DNA of 64,000 bases from Paraburkholderia heleia NBRC 101817 (GTDB taxonomy: Bacteria; Pseudomonadota; Gammaproteobacteria; Burkholderiales; Burkholderiaceae). The stretch is taken from positions 124,001 through 188,000 of the forward strand of contig NZ_BBJH01000007.1 in assembly GCF_000739775.1 (NCBI RefSeq), written 5' to 3'. The translations under genes were made by a program, and so were the position numbers. The notes under the pieces were generated by a model. The model searched no databases. It was not told the DNA's origin and saw nothing but the letters and a program-made list of their open reading frames with translations. Positions 27,011 to 36,822 of the stretch are shown here, in pieces; position 1 is the first letter of the stretch, and each line of letters starts with the position of its first letter.

Positions 27011-28939
27011 TCATCGGATCAGGCGTGCCGGCACCGCGCCGCGCAGCGCATTCGTCAGCAGGAGGGCTTCGGCGTTCAGCACGTCGTCGCGCGTGAGCAC
27101 GCGCTCCTGGGCGCCGAATGCTTCGTCGTCGAGCAGCACGCCGCGCATCACGCCCGGCAGCACGCCCGAGGCGAGCGGCGGCGTGTACCACCTGCCGTCG
27201 AGCTTCACGAACACGTTCGAGCGGCCGCCTTCGGTCAACTCGCCGCGCTCGTTGAAGAACAGCATGTCGAAGGCGCCTCGTGCTTCGGCCTCGTGCCACG
27301 CGCGATCGAATTCGGCGCGGCGCGTGGTCTTGCGCACCAACAGCGCGTCGGCGGATTCGACCGGCGCGAAGCCGTGATCCGGCGCGAGCAGCACGCCCAC
27401 GGTGTCGTGCGCGAGCGCGGCGAGCGGCGCGCTCGCGAGCGTAGCCGCCCCGCTCTTGCCGAGCGCGAGGCGCACACGGTGTGGCGCGTGATCGTCTGGA
27501 ATCGCGTCTCCAGTCGCGTCTTTAGTCGCGTCCGCAAACGCGGCGCAGGTTGCGTCGATGCGCGCTCGCAACGCCTGGACGTCGCACGGGAAGCCGAGCC
27601 ACGCCGCACTCGCGGCGAGCCGCGCGAGGTGACGCTCCACGTGGCGCACGCCGCCGGCGCGCGTCGCGTACATCGTTTCGAAGCATTCGATGCCGGGGTC
27701 GGCATCGGTCAGAAAGCGCGCTTTCAGGCGGCACTCCTCGTATTCGTCGGCGGCCACGCTGTCGAGCACGATGCCCGCCCCGACGCCCATCTCGCCGCGC
27801 CGCGTGCCGCCGGTGCCCCTCGCGGGCGCATCGAGCGTCAACGTGCGGATCACGACCGAGAGGCAAAAGTCGCCGCAAGCCTCGCCCGTCGAGGGCGCAT
27901 CGAGCCAACCTATCGTGCCCGTGTAAAGCCCGCGCGGCGCATGCTCGAGCGCTTCGATCAGTTCCATCGTCCGGTGCTTGGGCGCACCCGTGATCGAGCC
28001 GCACGGAAAGAGCGCGCGCAGGGCGGAGGCGAATGTCGTGCCTTCGCGCAGCGTCGCTTCGACGGTCGAGGTCATCTGCCAGACCGACGCGTAGGGCTCC
28101 ACGCTGAAGAGTGCCGGTACGCGAACCGAGCCTGCCTGCGCGACGCGCGAGAGGTCGTTGCGCAGCAAGTCAACGATCATCACGTTTTCGGCGCGGTTCT
28201 TCGGATCGTTCGCGAGAAAACGCGCGGCGGCGGCGTCCTGCTCCCCATCGGCGCCACGCGCGGCCGTGCCCTTCATGGGTTTCGCGCGCAACGTCTTGCC
28301 GCGCTTCTCCACGAACAGCTCCGGCGAGCACGAGAGCACCCAGCGATCGCCCGGCAACGCGATCAGCGCGCCGTAACGCACGCGCTGACGCTCGCGCAAG
28401 CGCCTGTAAAGCGCGAGCGGCGAACCGTACGCCTCGAAGCCGAGCCGGTAGGTGTAGTTGATCTGATAGGAGTCGCCCGCGCGCAAGGCGTCCTGCACGG
28501 CGGCGATGTCCTGCTCGAAGCGCTCGCGGTCGACACCGGCCGTCACGCCCGCCACGCCCGCTGGCGCAGGCGCTTCATTGCCCTCCTGCGCCGCGAGCCA
28601 TGCATCGGCCTCTGCGCGCGAGAGCTTTTCGCAGCGCTCGAACAATAAAAAACGCAGCGCGGCGTGGCCGTGCTGCGTTTCGATGGAGGACGCGTTGCGC
28701 TTTGCGAATTCGAGCGTGCGCCCGAACTCGTAGTCGCCGGTCACGAGGGCGTGAAGTCCGTTGCCCAGTTCGGCGTCCACCTGCGCGCACACCGCGTCGA
28801 GATCCGCCGCGCGCCGGCATGCAAGCTCGCGCACGAACCCCGTATAGAGGCGGCTCGAGCGGCTAACCGCCGTCGAGTCGCCGTCGTCGAGCAGCGCGAA
28901 AGCCGCATCACCCGCTGCGGCGCCAGAATAGACTGCCAT
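27011..28939 (-). CDS. pabBC: Fused aminodeoxychorismate synthase component I / aminodeoxychorismate lyase
   Basis: Fusion of PabB and PabC, making 4-aminobenzoate for folate. The chorismate-binding half (to about residue 390) shows SYQINYTYRLGF, SPELFVEKRG, KPMKGTAARG, the RNDLSRVA block and CGSITGAPKHRTMELI. The PLP-dependent lyase half (about 400-640) shows FETMYATRAGG, VRKTTRRAEFDRAW with the likely PLP lysine, and NERGELTEGGRSNVFV. I chose ATG 28939 (642 residues); a GTG three codons earlier at 28948 is almost as likely. No PabA glutaminase is nearby. Downstream of dnaJ with a 52-bp gap. Confidence 0.94.
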   Translation of the reverse strand: MAVYSGAAAGDAAFALLDDGDSTAVSRSSRLYTGFVRELACRRAADLDAVCAQVDAELGNGLHALVTGDYEFGRTLEFAKRNASSIETQHGHAALRFLLFERCEKLSRAEADAWLAAQEGNEAPAPAGVAGVTAGVDRERFEQDIAAVQDALRAGDSYQINYTYRLGFEAYGSPLALYRRLRERQRVRYGALIALPGDRWVLSCSPELFVEKRGKTLRAKPMKGTAARGADGEQDAAAARFLANDPKNRAENVMIVDLLRNDLSRVAQAGSVRVPALFSVEPYASVWQMTSTVEATLREGTTFASALRALFPCGSITGAPKHRTMELIEALEHAPRGLYTGTIGWLDAPSTGEACGDFCLSVVIRTLTLDAPARGTGGTRRGEMGVGAGIVLDSVAADEYEECRLKARFLTDADPGIECFETMYATRAGGVRHVERHLARLAASAAWLGFPCDVQALRARIDATCAAFADATKDATGDAIPDDHAPHRVRLALGKSGAATLASAPLAALAHDTVGVLLAPDHGFAPVESADALLVRKTTRRAEFDRAWHEAEARGAFDMLFFNERGELTEGGRSNVFVKLDGRWYTPPLASGVLPGVMRGVLLDDEAFGAQERVLTRDDVLNAEALLLTNALRGAVPARLIR

Positions 28940-28991
28940 TGCGATCACTACCTGCTGCTTGCCTGCTGCATGATGACGCCGGAAACGCGCA

Positions 28992-30128
28992 TCAGTCGAA
29001 GAAGCTCTTCACGCGGTCGAACCAGCTCTTGCTTTGCGGGCTGTGGCGCGAACCGCCTTCCACGAGCGACTTTTCGAACTGCTGGAGCATCTCGCGCTGG
29101 TGTTCGGTGAGCTTGACCGGCGTTTCCACCTGGACGTGCACGTACAGATCGCCGGCGATGCTCGAACGCAGGCCCTTGATGCCCTTGCCGCGCAGACGGA
29201 ACGTCTTGCCCGACTGCGTGCCTTCGGGCACCGTGAAACTCGCGCGACCCGCCAGCGTCGGCACTTCGATCTCGCCGCCCAGCGCCGCCGTGGTGAACGG
29301 AATCGGCATCTGGCAGTGCAGGTCGTCGCCGTCGCGCTCGAACACCGCGTGCTGCTTGATGTGGATCTCGACGTACAGATCGCCGGACGGCCCGCCGTTG
29401 ATGCCCGGCTCGCCGTTGCCGGCCGAGCGAATGCGCATGCCGTCGTCGATGCCCGCCGGAATCTTCACTTCGAGCGTCTTGGTCTCCTTCACCTTGCCTG
29501 CGCCGTGGCAGTTCGTGCAGGGTTCGGGAATGTACGAGCCCGTGCCGTGGCACTTCGGGCAGGTTTGCTGGATGCTGAAGAAGCCTTGCGACATGCGCAC
29601 CGAACCCGAACCATGGCAGGTCGGGCAGGTTTCGGCCTTCGTGCCGGGCTTCGCGCCCGAGCCGTGACAGACTTCACAGCCGCTCCAGCCCGGCACGCGG
29701 ATTTGCGTCTCGTAACCGTGCGCCGCCTGCTCCAGCGTGATTTCCATGCTGTAGCGCAGGTCCGCGCCGCGATACACCTGCGGGCCGCCGCGTTGGCCGC
29801 CGCGCGCGCCGCCCGCGGCCTGGCCGAAGATGTCGCCGAAGATGTCGCCGAAAGCGTCCGCGAAACCGCCGAAGCCCTGTGCGCCCGCGCCGCCCATGTT
29901 GGGATCGACACCGGCGTGGCCGTACTGGTCGTAAGCGGCGCGCTTTTGCGAGTCCGACAGCATTTCATAGGCCTCTTTGGCCTCCTTGAAATGCTCTTCC
30001 GCATCCTTGTTGTCCGGATTGCGGTCGGGGTGATACTTCATCGCGAGCTTGCGATACGCCTTCTTGATTTCGTCGTCGCTCGCGTTCTTCGCGACGCCCA
30101 GAACCTCGTAGTAATCCCGTTTCGCCAT
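28992..30128 (-). CDS. dnaJ: Co-chaperone DnaJ (Hsp40)
   Basis: 378 residues, class A J-protein that delivers substrates to DnaK and stimulates its ATPase. J domain at 1-70 with the HPD motif (KYHPDRNP), a Gly-rich linker about 75-120, then four zinc-finger repeats [24 protein letters not shown] and CTNCHGAG at about 150-215. The C-terminal substrate-binding domains follow. Gap to dnaK is 294 bp with no gene, containing an 8-bp inverted repeat near the dnaK end. Confidence 0.98.
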   Translation of the reverse strand: MAKRDYYEVLGVAKNASDDEIKKAYRKLAMKYHPDRNPDNKDAEEHFKEAKEAYEMLSDSQKRAAYDQYGHAGVDPNMGGAGAQGFGGFADAFGDIFGDIFGQAAGGARGGQRGGPQVYRGADLRYSMEITLEQAAHGYETQIRVPGWSGCEVCHGSGAKPGTKAETCPTCHGSGSVRMSQGFFSIQQTCPKCHGTGSYIPEPCTNCHGAGKVKETKTLEVKIPAGIDDGMRIRSAGNGEPGINGGPSGDLYVEIHIKQHAVFERDGDDLHCQMPIPFTTAALGGEIEVPTLAGRASFTVPEGTQSGKTFRLRGKGIKGLRSSIAGDLYVHVQVETPVKLTEHQREMLQQFEKSLVEGGSRHSPQSKSWFDRVKSFFD

Positions 30129-30375
30129 ATCGGTTCAACGCCGGCCTCGCGCTTCACGGCGCGCGCCGGCTCCTCTTGAATGCTGGATCTCGTGACCCGT
30201 TTGCCGTTCCCCCGAACATCCGCACAGGCGTTTCTCACGCCGCGGCGGCCCCTGAAAGAGAACGGCCTCCATAAAACAAATGTGCCCGGAGAGCCGGATG
30301 GCTCGCCAGGCGCTGCAATGCCGACACGCATCGTAACCGATGCGGCCGCTTTCGTAGCCGCTTTGACCGGATCAC

Positions 30376-30403
30376 GACCGTTCGCTGATCAGGCAGAACG
30401 GTC
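30376..30403 (-). terminator. Stem-loop after dnaK
   Basis: GACCGTTC (30376-30383) and GAACGGTC (30396-30403) form a perfect 8-bp stem 20 bases after the dnaK stop. There is no uridine run, so it may be a partial attenuator or processing site that lowers dnaJ expression relative to dnaK. Confidence 0.4.
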
Positions 30404-30422
30404 ATGACCGCCACGAACCGGC

Positions 30423-32375
30423 TTAGTCCTTCTTGACTTCCTTGAACTCGGCGTCGACCACGTCGTCCGCGTTGTCCTGCGCGCCCTGCTCGGCAGCACC
30501 TGCGGCACCCGCGCCGGCTGCACCCGCCGCGCCTGCCTGCTGGGCCTGCATGTCGGCGTACATCTTTTCGCCGAGCTTCTGCGACGCCGCCGACAGCGCC
30601 TCGACCTTCGCCTCGATCGTCGACTTGTCGGCCGACGAGCTCTTCAGCGTGTCTTCGAGGTCCTTCAGCGCGGCTTCGATCTTTTCCTTTTCGGAAGCGT
30701 CGATCTTGTCGCCGTACTCGGCCACGGCCTTCTTCGTGCTGTGAACCAGTGCGTCGCCCTGGTTGCGCGCGTCGGCGATCTCACGCAGACGGTGATCTTC
30801 TTCCGCGTTCGCTTCGGCGTCCTTCACCATCTTCTCGATTTCGGCTTCCGACAGACCCGAGTTCGCCTTGATGGTGATCTTGTTTTCCTTGCCGGTGGCC
30901 TTGTCCTTCGCGCCCACGTGCAGGATGCCGTTCGCGTCGATGTCGAAGGTCACTTCGATCTGCGGCACGCCGCGCGGTGCGGGCGGAATGCCTTCGAGGT
31001 TGAACTCGCCCAGCAGCTTGTTGCCCGCTGCCATTTCGCGTTCGCCCTGGAACACCTTGATCGTCACGGCCGACTGGCTGTCGTCCGCCGTCGAGTAGAC
31101 CTGTGCGTGCTTGGTCGGGATCGTGGTGTTCTTGTTGATCATCTTCGTCATCACGCCGCCGAGCGTCTCGATACCGAGCGAGAGCGGCGTCACGTCGAGC
31201 AGCAGCACGTCCTTGCGGTCGCCCGACAGCACCTGGCCCTGGATCGCGGCGCCAACGGCCACGGCTTCGTCAGGGTTCACGTCACGGCGCGGGTCCTTGC
31301 CGAAGAACTCCTTCACCTTCTCCTGCACCTTCGGCATACGCGTCTGGCCGCCGACGAGAATCACGTCGTCGATGTCGCCGACCTTCACGCCTGCGTCCTT
31401 GATCGCCACGCGGCACGGCTCGATGGTGCGCTCGATCAGGTCTTCGACCAGTGCTTCCAGCTTGGCGCGCGTGATCTTCAGGTTCAGGTGCTTCGGACCC
31501 GATGCGTCCGCCGTGATGTACGGCAGGTTGATTTCGGTCTGCTGGCCCGACGACAGCTCGATCTTGGCCTTTTCAGCGGCTTCCTTCAGGCGTTGCAGCG
31601 CGAGCACGTCCTTCGAGAGATCGACGCCCTGCTCCTTCTTGAACTCGCCGATGATGTAATCGATGATGCGCTGGTCGAAGTCTTCGCCGCCGAGGAACGT
31701 GTCGCCGTTGGTCGAGAGCACTTCGAACTGCATTTCGCCGTCCACGTCCGCGATTTCGATGATCGAGATGTCGAACGTGCCGCCGCCGAGGTCGAACACG
31801 GCGATCTTGCGGTCACCCTTTTCCGCCTTGTCCAGACCGAACGCGAGTGCGGCTGCCGTCGGCTCGTTGATGATGCGCTTGACTTCCAGACCGGCGATGC
31901 GGCCTGCGTCCTTGGTGGCCTGACGCTGGCTGTCGTTGAAGTACGCGGGAACCGTGATCACGGCTTCGGTGACCGGCTCGCCGAGGTAGTCTTCAGCGGT
32001 CTTCTTCATCTTGCGCAGCACTTCGGCCGAAACCTGCGAAGGCGCGAGCTTCGTGCCATGCGCTTCGACCCATGCGTCGCCGTTGTCGTGCTTGACGATC
32101 TTGTAGGGCATCAGGCCGATGTCCTTTTGCACTTCCTTCTCTTCGAAGCGGCGGCCGATCAGGCGCTTGACTGCATACAGCGTGTTCTTCGGGTTGGTGA
32201 CCGACTGGCGCTTGGCCGGTGCGCCGACCAGCACTTCGTTGTCGTCCATGTAGGCGATGATCGACGGCGTCGTGCGGGCGCCTTCCGAGTTCTCGATCAC
32301 CTTGACCTGATTGCCTTCCATCAGCGCCACGCACGAGTTGGTGGTGCCGAGGTCGATACCGATGATTTTGCCCAT
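30423..32375 (-). CDS. dnaK: Chaperone DnaK (Hsp70)
   Basis: 650-residue Hsp70. ATPase domain with [12 protein letters not shown] at the start, [12 protein letters not shown] at about 195, and [10 protein letters not shown] at about 340. The linker [14 protein letters not shown] and substrate-binding domain follow, ending in the conserved acidic [11 protein letters not shown] tail. ATG at 32375 starts [10 protein letters not shown]; a TTG three codons upstream is less likely. It has its own sigma-32-like promoter in the 239-bp gap after grpE. Confidence 0.99.
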   Translation of the reverse strand: MGKIIGIDLGTTNSCVALMEGNQVKVIENSEGARTTPSIIAYMDDNEVLVGAPAKRQSVTNPKNTLYAVKRLIGRRFEEKEVQKDIGLMPYKIVKHDNGDAWVEAHGTKLAPSQVSAEVLRKMKKTAEDYLGEPVTEAVITVPAYFNDSQRQATKDAGRIAGLEVKRIINEPTAAALAFGLDKAEKGDRKIAVFDLGGGTFDISIIEIADVDGEMQFEVLSTNGDTFLGGEDFDQRIIDYIIGEFKKEQGVDLSKDVLALQRLKEAAEKAKIELSSGQQTEINLPYITADASGPKHLNLKITRAKLEALVEDLIERTIEPCRVAIKDAGVKVGDIDDVILVGGQTRMPKVQEKVKEFFGKDPRRDVNPDEAVAVGAAIQGQVLSGDRKDVLLLDVTPLSLGIETLGGVMTKMINKNTTIPTKHAQVYSTADDSQSAVTIKVFQGEREMAAGNKLLGEFNLEGIPPAPRGVPQIEVTFDIDANGILHVGAKDKATGKENKITIKANSGLSEAEIEKMVKDAEANAEEDHRLREIADARNQGDALVHSTKKAVAEYGDKIDASEKEKIEAALKDLEDTLKSSSADKSTIEAKVEALSAASQKLGEKMYADMQAQQAGAAGAAGAGAAGAAEQGAQDNADDVVDAEFKEVKKD

Positions 32376-32500
32376 TTTTGTCAAATCTCCAGAATTTGGT
32401 CGCTGTGCGGACGCCGCTTTCGCGCTGCGCAGGTAACTGCATGCTCGAGCCGCGTTTTCCCTTTTGCGCGGCTGGCGTCCACTTCAATACGGAACTGCTG

Positions 32501-32531
32501 CCCAAATAAGTGCCGTTACGGCGATTTCAAG
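32501..32531 (-). promoter_or_regulatory. Sigma-32-like promoter of dnaK
   Basis: On the minus strand CTTGAAA (from 32531) is followed, 17 bases after CTTG, by CTTATTTGGG (32510-32501). This fits the CTTG-N17-CYTATNTNNG heat-shock consensus described for alphaproteobacteria. Transcription would start near 32494, giving a leader of about 120 bases to dnaK. Confidence 0.7.
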
Positions 32532-32614
32532 GGGTTCAGGCTATGCGTTCCATCATTTTTTTCAATCGCGGGGCCTTAGGGTGCCTGCAGGCCGCGACGC
32601 TACTTACATCTTTC

Positions 32615-33217
32615 TTACTTCGGCGCCGAAACGGTCACGAGCGCCGGCCGCAGCACGCGGTCGGCGATCACATAGCCCTTTTGCAGCACGCTCACCACCG
32701 TGTTCGCTTCCTGCTCGGACGGCACCATCGAGATGGCCTGGTGACGGTGCGGGTCGAACTTCTCCCCCACGGGGTTGATGGCGAGGACCTTGCCCTTCTC
32801 GAGCGCGCCGGTCAGTTGCCGCAGCGTGAGCTCGACGCCTTCGTTGACCTTGGCGAGGTCGTCGGAGTTATGGGCGAGCGCGGCTTCGAGGCTGTCCATC
32901 ACCGGCAGCAGATGCTCGGCGAAGTTTTCGATCGCGAACTTGTGCGCCTTGGCGACGTCTTCCTGCGCGCGGCGGCGAACGTTCTCGGTCTCGGCCTTGG
33001 CGCGGACGAAGGCGTCCTGCAATTCGGCGACCTTCGCCCGGGCTTCGGCAAGCTGGGCTTCGGCCTGTGCGGCCTCGGCAAGCGCCGCAGCGTTCTGGTC
33101 CACGCCGCCTTGGGCTGCCTGCCCGGCCGCCCCGGCCGGCTGGGGCTGGGCTGCCTGCGACGCCTCGTCCGCGGGCGTGGGGTTCTGGCTCGTCGGGTTC
33201 TCTTGCGTGTTTTCCAT
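32615..33217 (-). CDS. grpE: Nucleotide exchange factor GrpE
   Basis: 200-residue GrpE, which releases ADP from DnaK. An Ala/Gln/Pro-rich N-terminal tail (about 1-45) is followed by a long coiled-coil helix (about 45-110, [24 protein letters not shown]). The beta-wing domain with [10 protein letters not shown] and [17 protein letters not shown] comes last. Upstream of dnaK in the heat-shock block, transcribed from a sigma-32-like promoter about 120 bases before its start. Confidence 0.98.
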   Translation of the reverse strand: MENTQENPTSQNPTPADEASQAAQPQPAGAAGQAAQGGVDQNAAALAEAAQAEAQLAEARAKVAELQDAFVRAKAETENVRRRAQEDVAKAHKFAIENFAEHLLPVMDSLEAALAHNSDDLAKVNEGVELTLRQLTGALEKGKVLAINPVGEKFDPHRHQAISMVPSEQEANTVVSVLQKGYVIADRVLRPALVTVSAPK

Positions 33218-33339
33218 GTCGCTGAACGTCGTTGAATAGTAAAAAAGGGAACAAAGCTTCGGACGCCCTTGCGCGCCCCGCTCTGCAACGCCGGCGATCG
33301 TTGCGCCAACGCGACAGAGGCTTCGTGCATTGCGACAGC

Positions 33340-33367
33340 ACATGGGTGCCGGATCGCTTGTTTCAAG
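33340..33367 (-). promoter_or_regulatory. Sigma-32-like promoter of grpE
   Basis: On the minus strand CTTGAAA (from 33367) is followed, 17 bases after CTTG, by CCCATGT, close to the E. coli heat-shock -10 CCCCATNT. Transcription would start near 33333. The CTTG-to-(-10) distance is identical to that at dnaK. No CIRCE element for HrcA was seen here. Confidence 0.75.
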
Positions 33368-33450
33368 GGCCTCTCGCGGCTTTTTTATGCAGGCATCCAG
33401 GCCGCGAAATCGCCCGTTACAACCATTACTGCAGCGCCGCAAAAATGAAA

Positions 33451-33479
33451 TTGAGTAAGGGACATCCCTGACCTACACT
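33451..33479 (+). promoter_or_regulatory. Sigma-70 promoter for the small gene at 33635
   Basis: TTGAGT (33451-33456), a 17-base spacer and TACACT (33474-33479). The spacer holds a small palindrome, GGGACATCCC-like (33459-33468), that could be an operator. Start near 33486, leader of about 150 bases. Confidence 0.6.
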
Positions 33480-33634
33480 CAGGAACAGGTGCTGCTCACG
33501 GCGCGTTTACCCTGAGCCAGGCACCGCACCGAACGGGCCTGCGGTCAGCATATTTTTTAGCGGCATCGCCGCACATAAAAACGCTAACCAGGCCCCGAAA
33601 CTGGCCGTTTTGCTGCGATCCCAAGGGGAGTACC

Positions 33635-33796
33635 GTGAAACTGACCTTTGCCATATCGGTGGTCGCGCTGGTACTCATCGCCGGAACTACGACCATCTGC
33701 ATGTCGGGCGCCGTGAACGAAAACACGACGGAATACGGGGGCGTGCACGCCACGATGGAAGCGCTCTTCAACCCTCACGCGAAAATTTGTCGATAG
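33635..33796 (+). CDS. Small exported or membrane-anchored protein (53 aa), unrecognised
   Basis: GTG at 33635 follows AAGGGGAG by five bases, an excellent ribosome site. The 53-residue product begins (M)KLTFAISVVALVLIAGTTTICMSG: Lys then a hydrophobic run of about 18 residues ending in small residues and a Cys, which looks like a signal peptide or signal anchor. The rest is short and polar (VNENTTEYGGVHATMEALFNP). I do not recognise the family. A sigma-70-type promoter lies 150 bp upstream. Its 3' end overlaps the end of the convergent hslR by 29 bases. Confidence 0.7.
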   Translation: MKLTFAISVVALVLIAGTTTICMSGAVNENTTEYGGVHATMEALFNPHAKICR

Positions 33797-34175
33797 TGCG
33801 GCGGTCGCGCTTGGTCGGCCTGCCCTGCAACACGGCAGCGGGTTCGCGAAAGAGCCGGCGCCGGTCCTGCTCCGCCGTGCGCCTCTCGCGCCCGGCTTCG
33901 GTTTCCGCATAGAGCGTCTGCGCGATGCTGGCGGGTCCGCGCACCTCGCAAATGCCCAGCACCTGCACTTCCCACACCACGTGATCGATCTCGATTTCGA
34001 CGAGGTCGCCCACGCGCACGTCCTTCGACGCCTTCACGGCGTCGCCGCCAATGCGCACGCGCCCCTTGCCCACGGCGTCGGAGGCTAGCGAGCGCGTCTT
34101 GAAGAAGCGCGCGGCCCATAACCATTTGTCGATGCGCAGCCGCGCGCCAGGTTCAGTCGAAATCTTGTAGTTCAT
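33768..34175 (-). CDS. hslR: Heat-shock RNA-binding protein Hsp15 (S4 domain)
   Basis: 135 residues with an S4 RNA-binding domain at about 12-75 (RLRIDKWLWAARFFKTRSLASDAVGKGRVRI) and a basic C-terminus (RPTKRDRRTIDKFSREG), like E. coli Hsp15. That protein rescues stalled 50S subunits carrying nascent chains after heat shock. GGAAAG lies six bases before the ATG at 34175; the longer frame to 34586 is out of the hemH frame and not supported. It follows hemH by 32 bases, so is probably co-transcribed with it. Confidence 0.93.
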   Translation of the reverse strand: MNYKISTEPGARLRIDKWLWAARFFKTRSLASDAVGKGRVRIGGDAVKASKDVRVGDLVEIEIDHVVWEVQVLGICEVRGPASIAQTLYAETEAGRERRTAEQDRRRLFREPAAVLQGRPTKRDRRTIDKFSREG

Positions 34176-34207
34176 CAGAAGCTTTCCGGATCGCCCAGTT
34201 CGCCGGG

Positions 34208-35275
34208 TCAGGCCACTGCGCCAGCCGGCGCCGGGGCCTGCACGGGCCAGCCCTGCAGGTGCTGCGCAACGATCTCGCCTAGCGCCGCGATCCACGCTGG
34301 CGAGGCATTCAGGCACGGAATGCGGTGAAACTCCTTGCCGCCGCCGTGGAGGAATTCGTCGCGCACTTCCATGCCGATTTCCTCGATGGTCTCGAGGCAG
34401 TCCGCCGTGAAACCGGGGCAGAACACGTCCGCACGGCGCACGCCGCCCGCGCCCAGCTCCCGCAGCGTGGGCGCGGTGTACGGCTGGAGCCACTGCGCCC
34501 GCCCAAAGCGCGACTGGAAGGTCACCCGGCATTCGACCGGTGTCAGCTCCAGCGCATGCATGAGGAGCGCGGCCGTTTGCTGGCATTGGTCGTGGTACGG
34601 GTCGCCCAGATCGAGTGTACGGCTCGGCACGCCGTGAAAACTCAGCACGAGCCGGTCGCCCGCCGCGAAATCGGGTTTGCCGTGCGCGTGCCAGTACTGG
34701 TGCACCTGGGCCGCGAGCGCCGCGATATACGCCGGGTGGTCATGATAGCCGCGCACCGTGCGGATTTCCGGCTGGTTGCGCATGCGGCGCAGCGCGGCGA
34801 AGGCCGCGTCGAACGCGGTGGCCGTGGTCGACGCCGAGTACTGCGGATACATCGGCATGAGCAGGATGCGTTCCGCGCCCGCCAGCTTGAGCTGGTTCAG
34901 CATCGCCGGGATGTCGGGCGTGCCGTAGCGCATCGCGTAATCGACGAGGACCGTGTAATCGTTGATCTGCAGCAGATGGCGCAAGCCGTCGGTCTGCTTT
35001 TGCGTGTGCACGCGCAGCGGCGAACCCTCGGGCGTCCAGACCGCCGCGTACTTCCTCGCCGACGAACGGCCGCGAAACGGCAGAATCAGCGCGCGCAGGA
35101 TTACTTGCCAGACCGGCGCCGGAATCTCGACCACGCGCGGATCGGAGAGAAACTGCGCGAGATAGCGGCGCACGGCGCGCGGCGTGGGTGCGTCCGGCGT
35201 GCCCAGGTTGATGAGCAGCACGGCGACGCGATGCGCCGCGGCGGACTGCGAAGGCCGCTCCAGGTCGAAACGCAT
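34208..35275 (-). CDS. hemH: Ferrochelatase
   Basis: Inserts ferrous iron into protoporphyrin IX, the final heme step. 355 residues, close to normal. Family blocks: [14 protein letters not shown] at the N-terminus, [31 protein letters not shown] with the catalytic His at about 211, and [18 protein letters not shown] with the conserved Glu. Own promoter with a consensus TATAAT 50 bases upstream. First gene of hemH-hslR. Confidence 0.98.
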   Translation of the reverse strand: MRFDLERPSQSAAAHRVAVLLINLGTPDAPTPRAVRRYLAQFLSDPRVVEIPAPVWQVILRALILPFRGRSSARKYAAVWTPEGSPLRVHTQKQTDGLRHLLQINDYTVLVDYAMRYGTPDIPAMLNQLKLAGAERILLMPMYPQYSASTTATAFDAAFAALRRMRNQPEIRTVRGYHDHPAYIAALAAQVHQYWHAHGKPDFAAGDRLVLSFHGVPSRTLDLGDPYHDQCQQTAALLMHALELTPVECRVTFQSRFGRAQWLQPYTAPTLRELGAGGVRRADVFCPGFTADCLETIEEIGMEVRDEFLHGGGKEFHRIPCLNASPAWIAALGEIVAQHLQGWPVQAPAPAGAVA

Positions 35276-35327
35276 AGGCGATCAGTGGCGCCGCGCGCAT
35301 GCGCAGCAACGGTTGCACGAAACAAGC

Positions 35328-35355
35328 ATTATAGCGGGCGGGCCTGGCGGGCCAA
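35328..35355 (-). promoter_or_regulatory. Sigma-70 promoter of hemH
   Basis: On the minus strand TTGGCC (35355-35350), a 16-base spacer and a perfect TATAAT (35333-35328). Start near 35321, about 45 bases before hemH. Confidence 0.65.
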
Positions 35356-35480
35356 ACCGGCCTCCGCAACGCGGCGGCCCATCGCGCACTCATCGCGCGT
35401 TGGCCATTCGGCCGATGGCGCGCGGCACGTCTTTCGGGGATGATCGATGCCAAGGCGGGGGGCGCCGGGCGACGCGGGGC

Positions 35481-36500
35481 TCAGTTCTGGCTGAGCGTGA
35501 GCGAGAGCAGGCGCGCGGTGATGTCGACGATCGGGATCACGCGGTTGTACGCCATGCGCGTCGGCCCGATCACGCCGAGCGTGCCGACGATCTTGCCGTT
35601 TACCTCGTAGGGGGCGGTCACCACGCTCATTTCCTCGATCGGCACGAGCTGCGACTCGCCGCCAATGAAAATCTGCACGCCCTGCGCGTGACTCGAGACG
35701 TCAAGCAGCTGCAGGAGGCTGGTTTTCTGGTCGAACACGTCGAATAGCTTGCGCAGGCGCGCCATGTCCGAGGAAAGGTCGGCCACTTCGAGCAGGTTGC
35801 GCTCGCCGGAAATGAGCACGGTGTCGCCGCTCTCGGGCTCTTCGGTGCTGGCGGTCACGGCCGCGTGCATGAGCGTGGTCATGTCGCCGCGCAGCGCGTC
35901 GATTTCCTCGCGCAGGCGGCGGCGTACCTCGTCGAAAGACAGGCCCGCGAAGTGCGCATTGATGTAATTCGAGGCTTCGATGAGCTCGGAAGGCGTGAAG
36001 TCGCGCTGCGTCGCCATGATGCGGTTCTGCACGTCGCCTTCGGGCGTCACGATGATGAGCAGGATGCGCTTGTCGGACAGGCGCATGAACTCGATCTGCT
36101 TGAATACGTGGCTGCGCCGGGGCGTCAGCACCACGCCCGCGAACTGCGAGAGGTTCGAGAGGACGCTGGCCGCCGCCGCCACGACTTTCTGCGGCTCGCC
36201 GGGGCGCAGCGTGGTCTTCACCGCGCGCGTGAGCGCGTCGTCGTCGGTACTGGGCTCGACAGTGAGCATGGTATCGACGAACAGCCGGTAGCCGCGCGGC
36301 GTGGGCACGCGCCCGGCCGAGGTATGCGGGCTGGACACGAGACCCAGCTCCTCGAGGTCCGACATGACGTTGCGGATCGTCGCCGGGCTCAGCTCCAGGC
36401 CGGAATAGCGCGACAGCGTGCGCGAGCCGACCGGCTGACCTTCGGCGATGTAGCGCTCGATCAGCGTCTTGAGGAGGGTTTGTGCGCGGGGGTCTAGCAT
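35481..36500 (-). CDS. hrcA: Heat-inducible transcription repressor HrcA
   Basis: 339 residues. N-terminal winged helix ([46 protein letters not shown] at 9-54) followed by the family block [21 protein letters not shown] and a GAF-like domain; the C-terminus has [18 protein letters not shown]. HrcA represses groE- and dnaK-type operons through CIRCE. No CIRCE is visible in this window, so its targets are elsewhere. TAAAAT lies 36509-36514, only nine bases before the ATG, so the mRNA may be leaderless. Confidence 0.98.
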   Translation of the reverse strand: MLDPRAQTLLKTLIERYIAEGQPVGSRTLSRYSGLELSPATIRNVMSDLEELGLVSSPHTSAGRVPTPRGYRLFVDTMLTVEPSTDDDALTRAVKTTLRPGEPQKVVAAAASVLSNLSQFAGVVLTPRRSHVFKQIEFMRLSDKRILLIIVTPEGDVQNRIMATQRDFTPSELIEASNYINAHFAGLSFDEVRRRLREEIDALRGDMTTLMHAAVTASTEEPESGDTVLISGERNLLEVADLSSDMARLRKLFDVFDQKTSLLQLLDVSSHAQGVQIFIGGESQLVPIEEMSVVTAPYEVNGKIVGTLGVIGPTRMAYNRVIPIVDITARLLSLTLSQN

Positions 36501-36822
36501 GACTCAAAATTTTAGCCTAATGGCGCTTTGGCCGCGAGTGTCCCGCCAGGCCGGGCCCGGCGGGCAGACGCGCCGCAGCGCGGGCGGGCTTGGGCGGGCC
36601 TGTATCGGCCGCCGTCGCCGGGCGTATTGGAGGGTACTGCCGCACGGCACTACGGCGTCACTGCGCCAAGGCACTGCGGCACGTCACTTCGCCCGTCACA
36701 TCGCGCGTTGTCATCGCCGTGTCACCGGCTTCGGGCCGAAGGGCGCGGCGCGCAAGGCTGGGCGGGCCGCGCCCGGCCTGCGCCAGGTTCTTTTCGCGAC
36801 CTGACTATGGTGTAATGCCGGC
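36501..36822. other. Divergent hrcA-nadK intergenic region with degenerate repeats
   Basis: 322 bp. Near hrcA there is TAAAAT on the minus strand (36509-36514). From 36648 to 36726 CACT/GTCAC cores recur about every 11-15 bases (36648, 36659, 36672, 36685, 36697, 36712, 36723). Frames across it are open but low-complexity and not credible genes. No strong promoter for nadK is seen. Confidence 0.5.

Larger units (their letters stand above)
33218..33634. other. Intergenic region upstream of grpE and of the small plus-strand gene
   Basis: 417 bp with two opposed control regions: the grpE heat-shock promoter (33340-33367, minus) and a vegetative promoter (33451-33479, plus) for the small gene at 33635. 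The remainder has an A+T-rich patch near 33551-33580 and no other recognisable gene. Confidence 0.6.

Noticed and set aside
30175..30202. Plus-strand CTTG-N17-CCCGTTT resembling a heat-shock promoter upstream of dnaJ
   Set aside because: Wrong strand for dnaJ, no plus-strand gene downstream, and the key A of the -10 is G.
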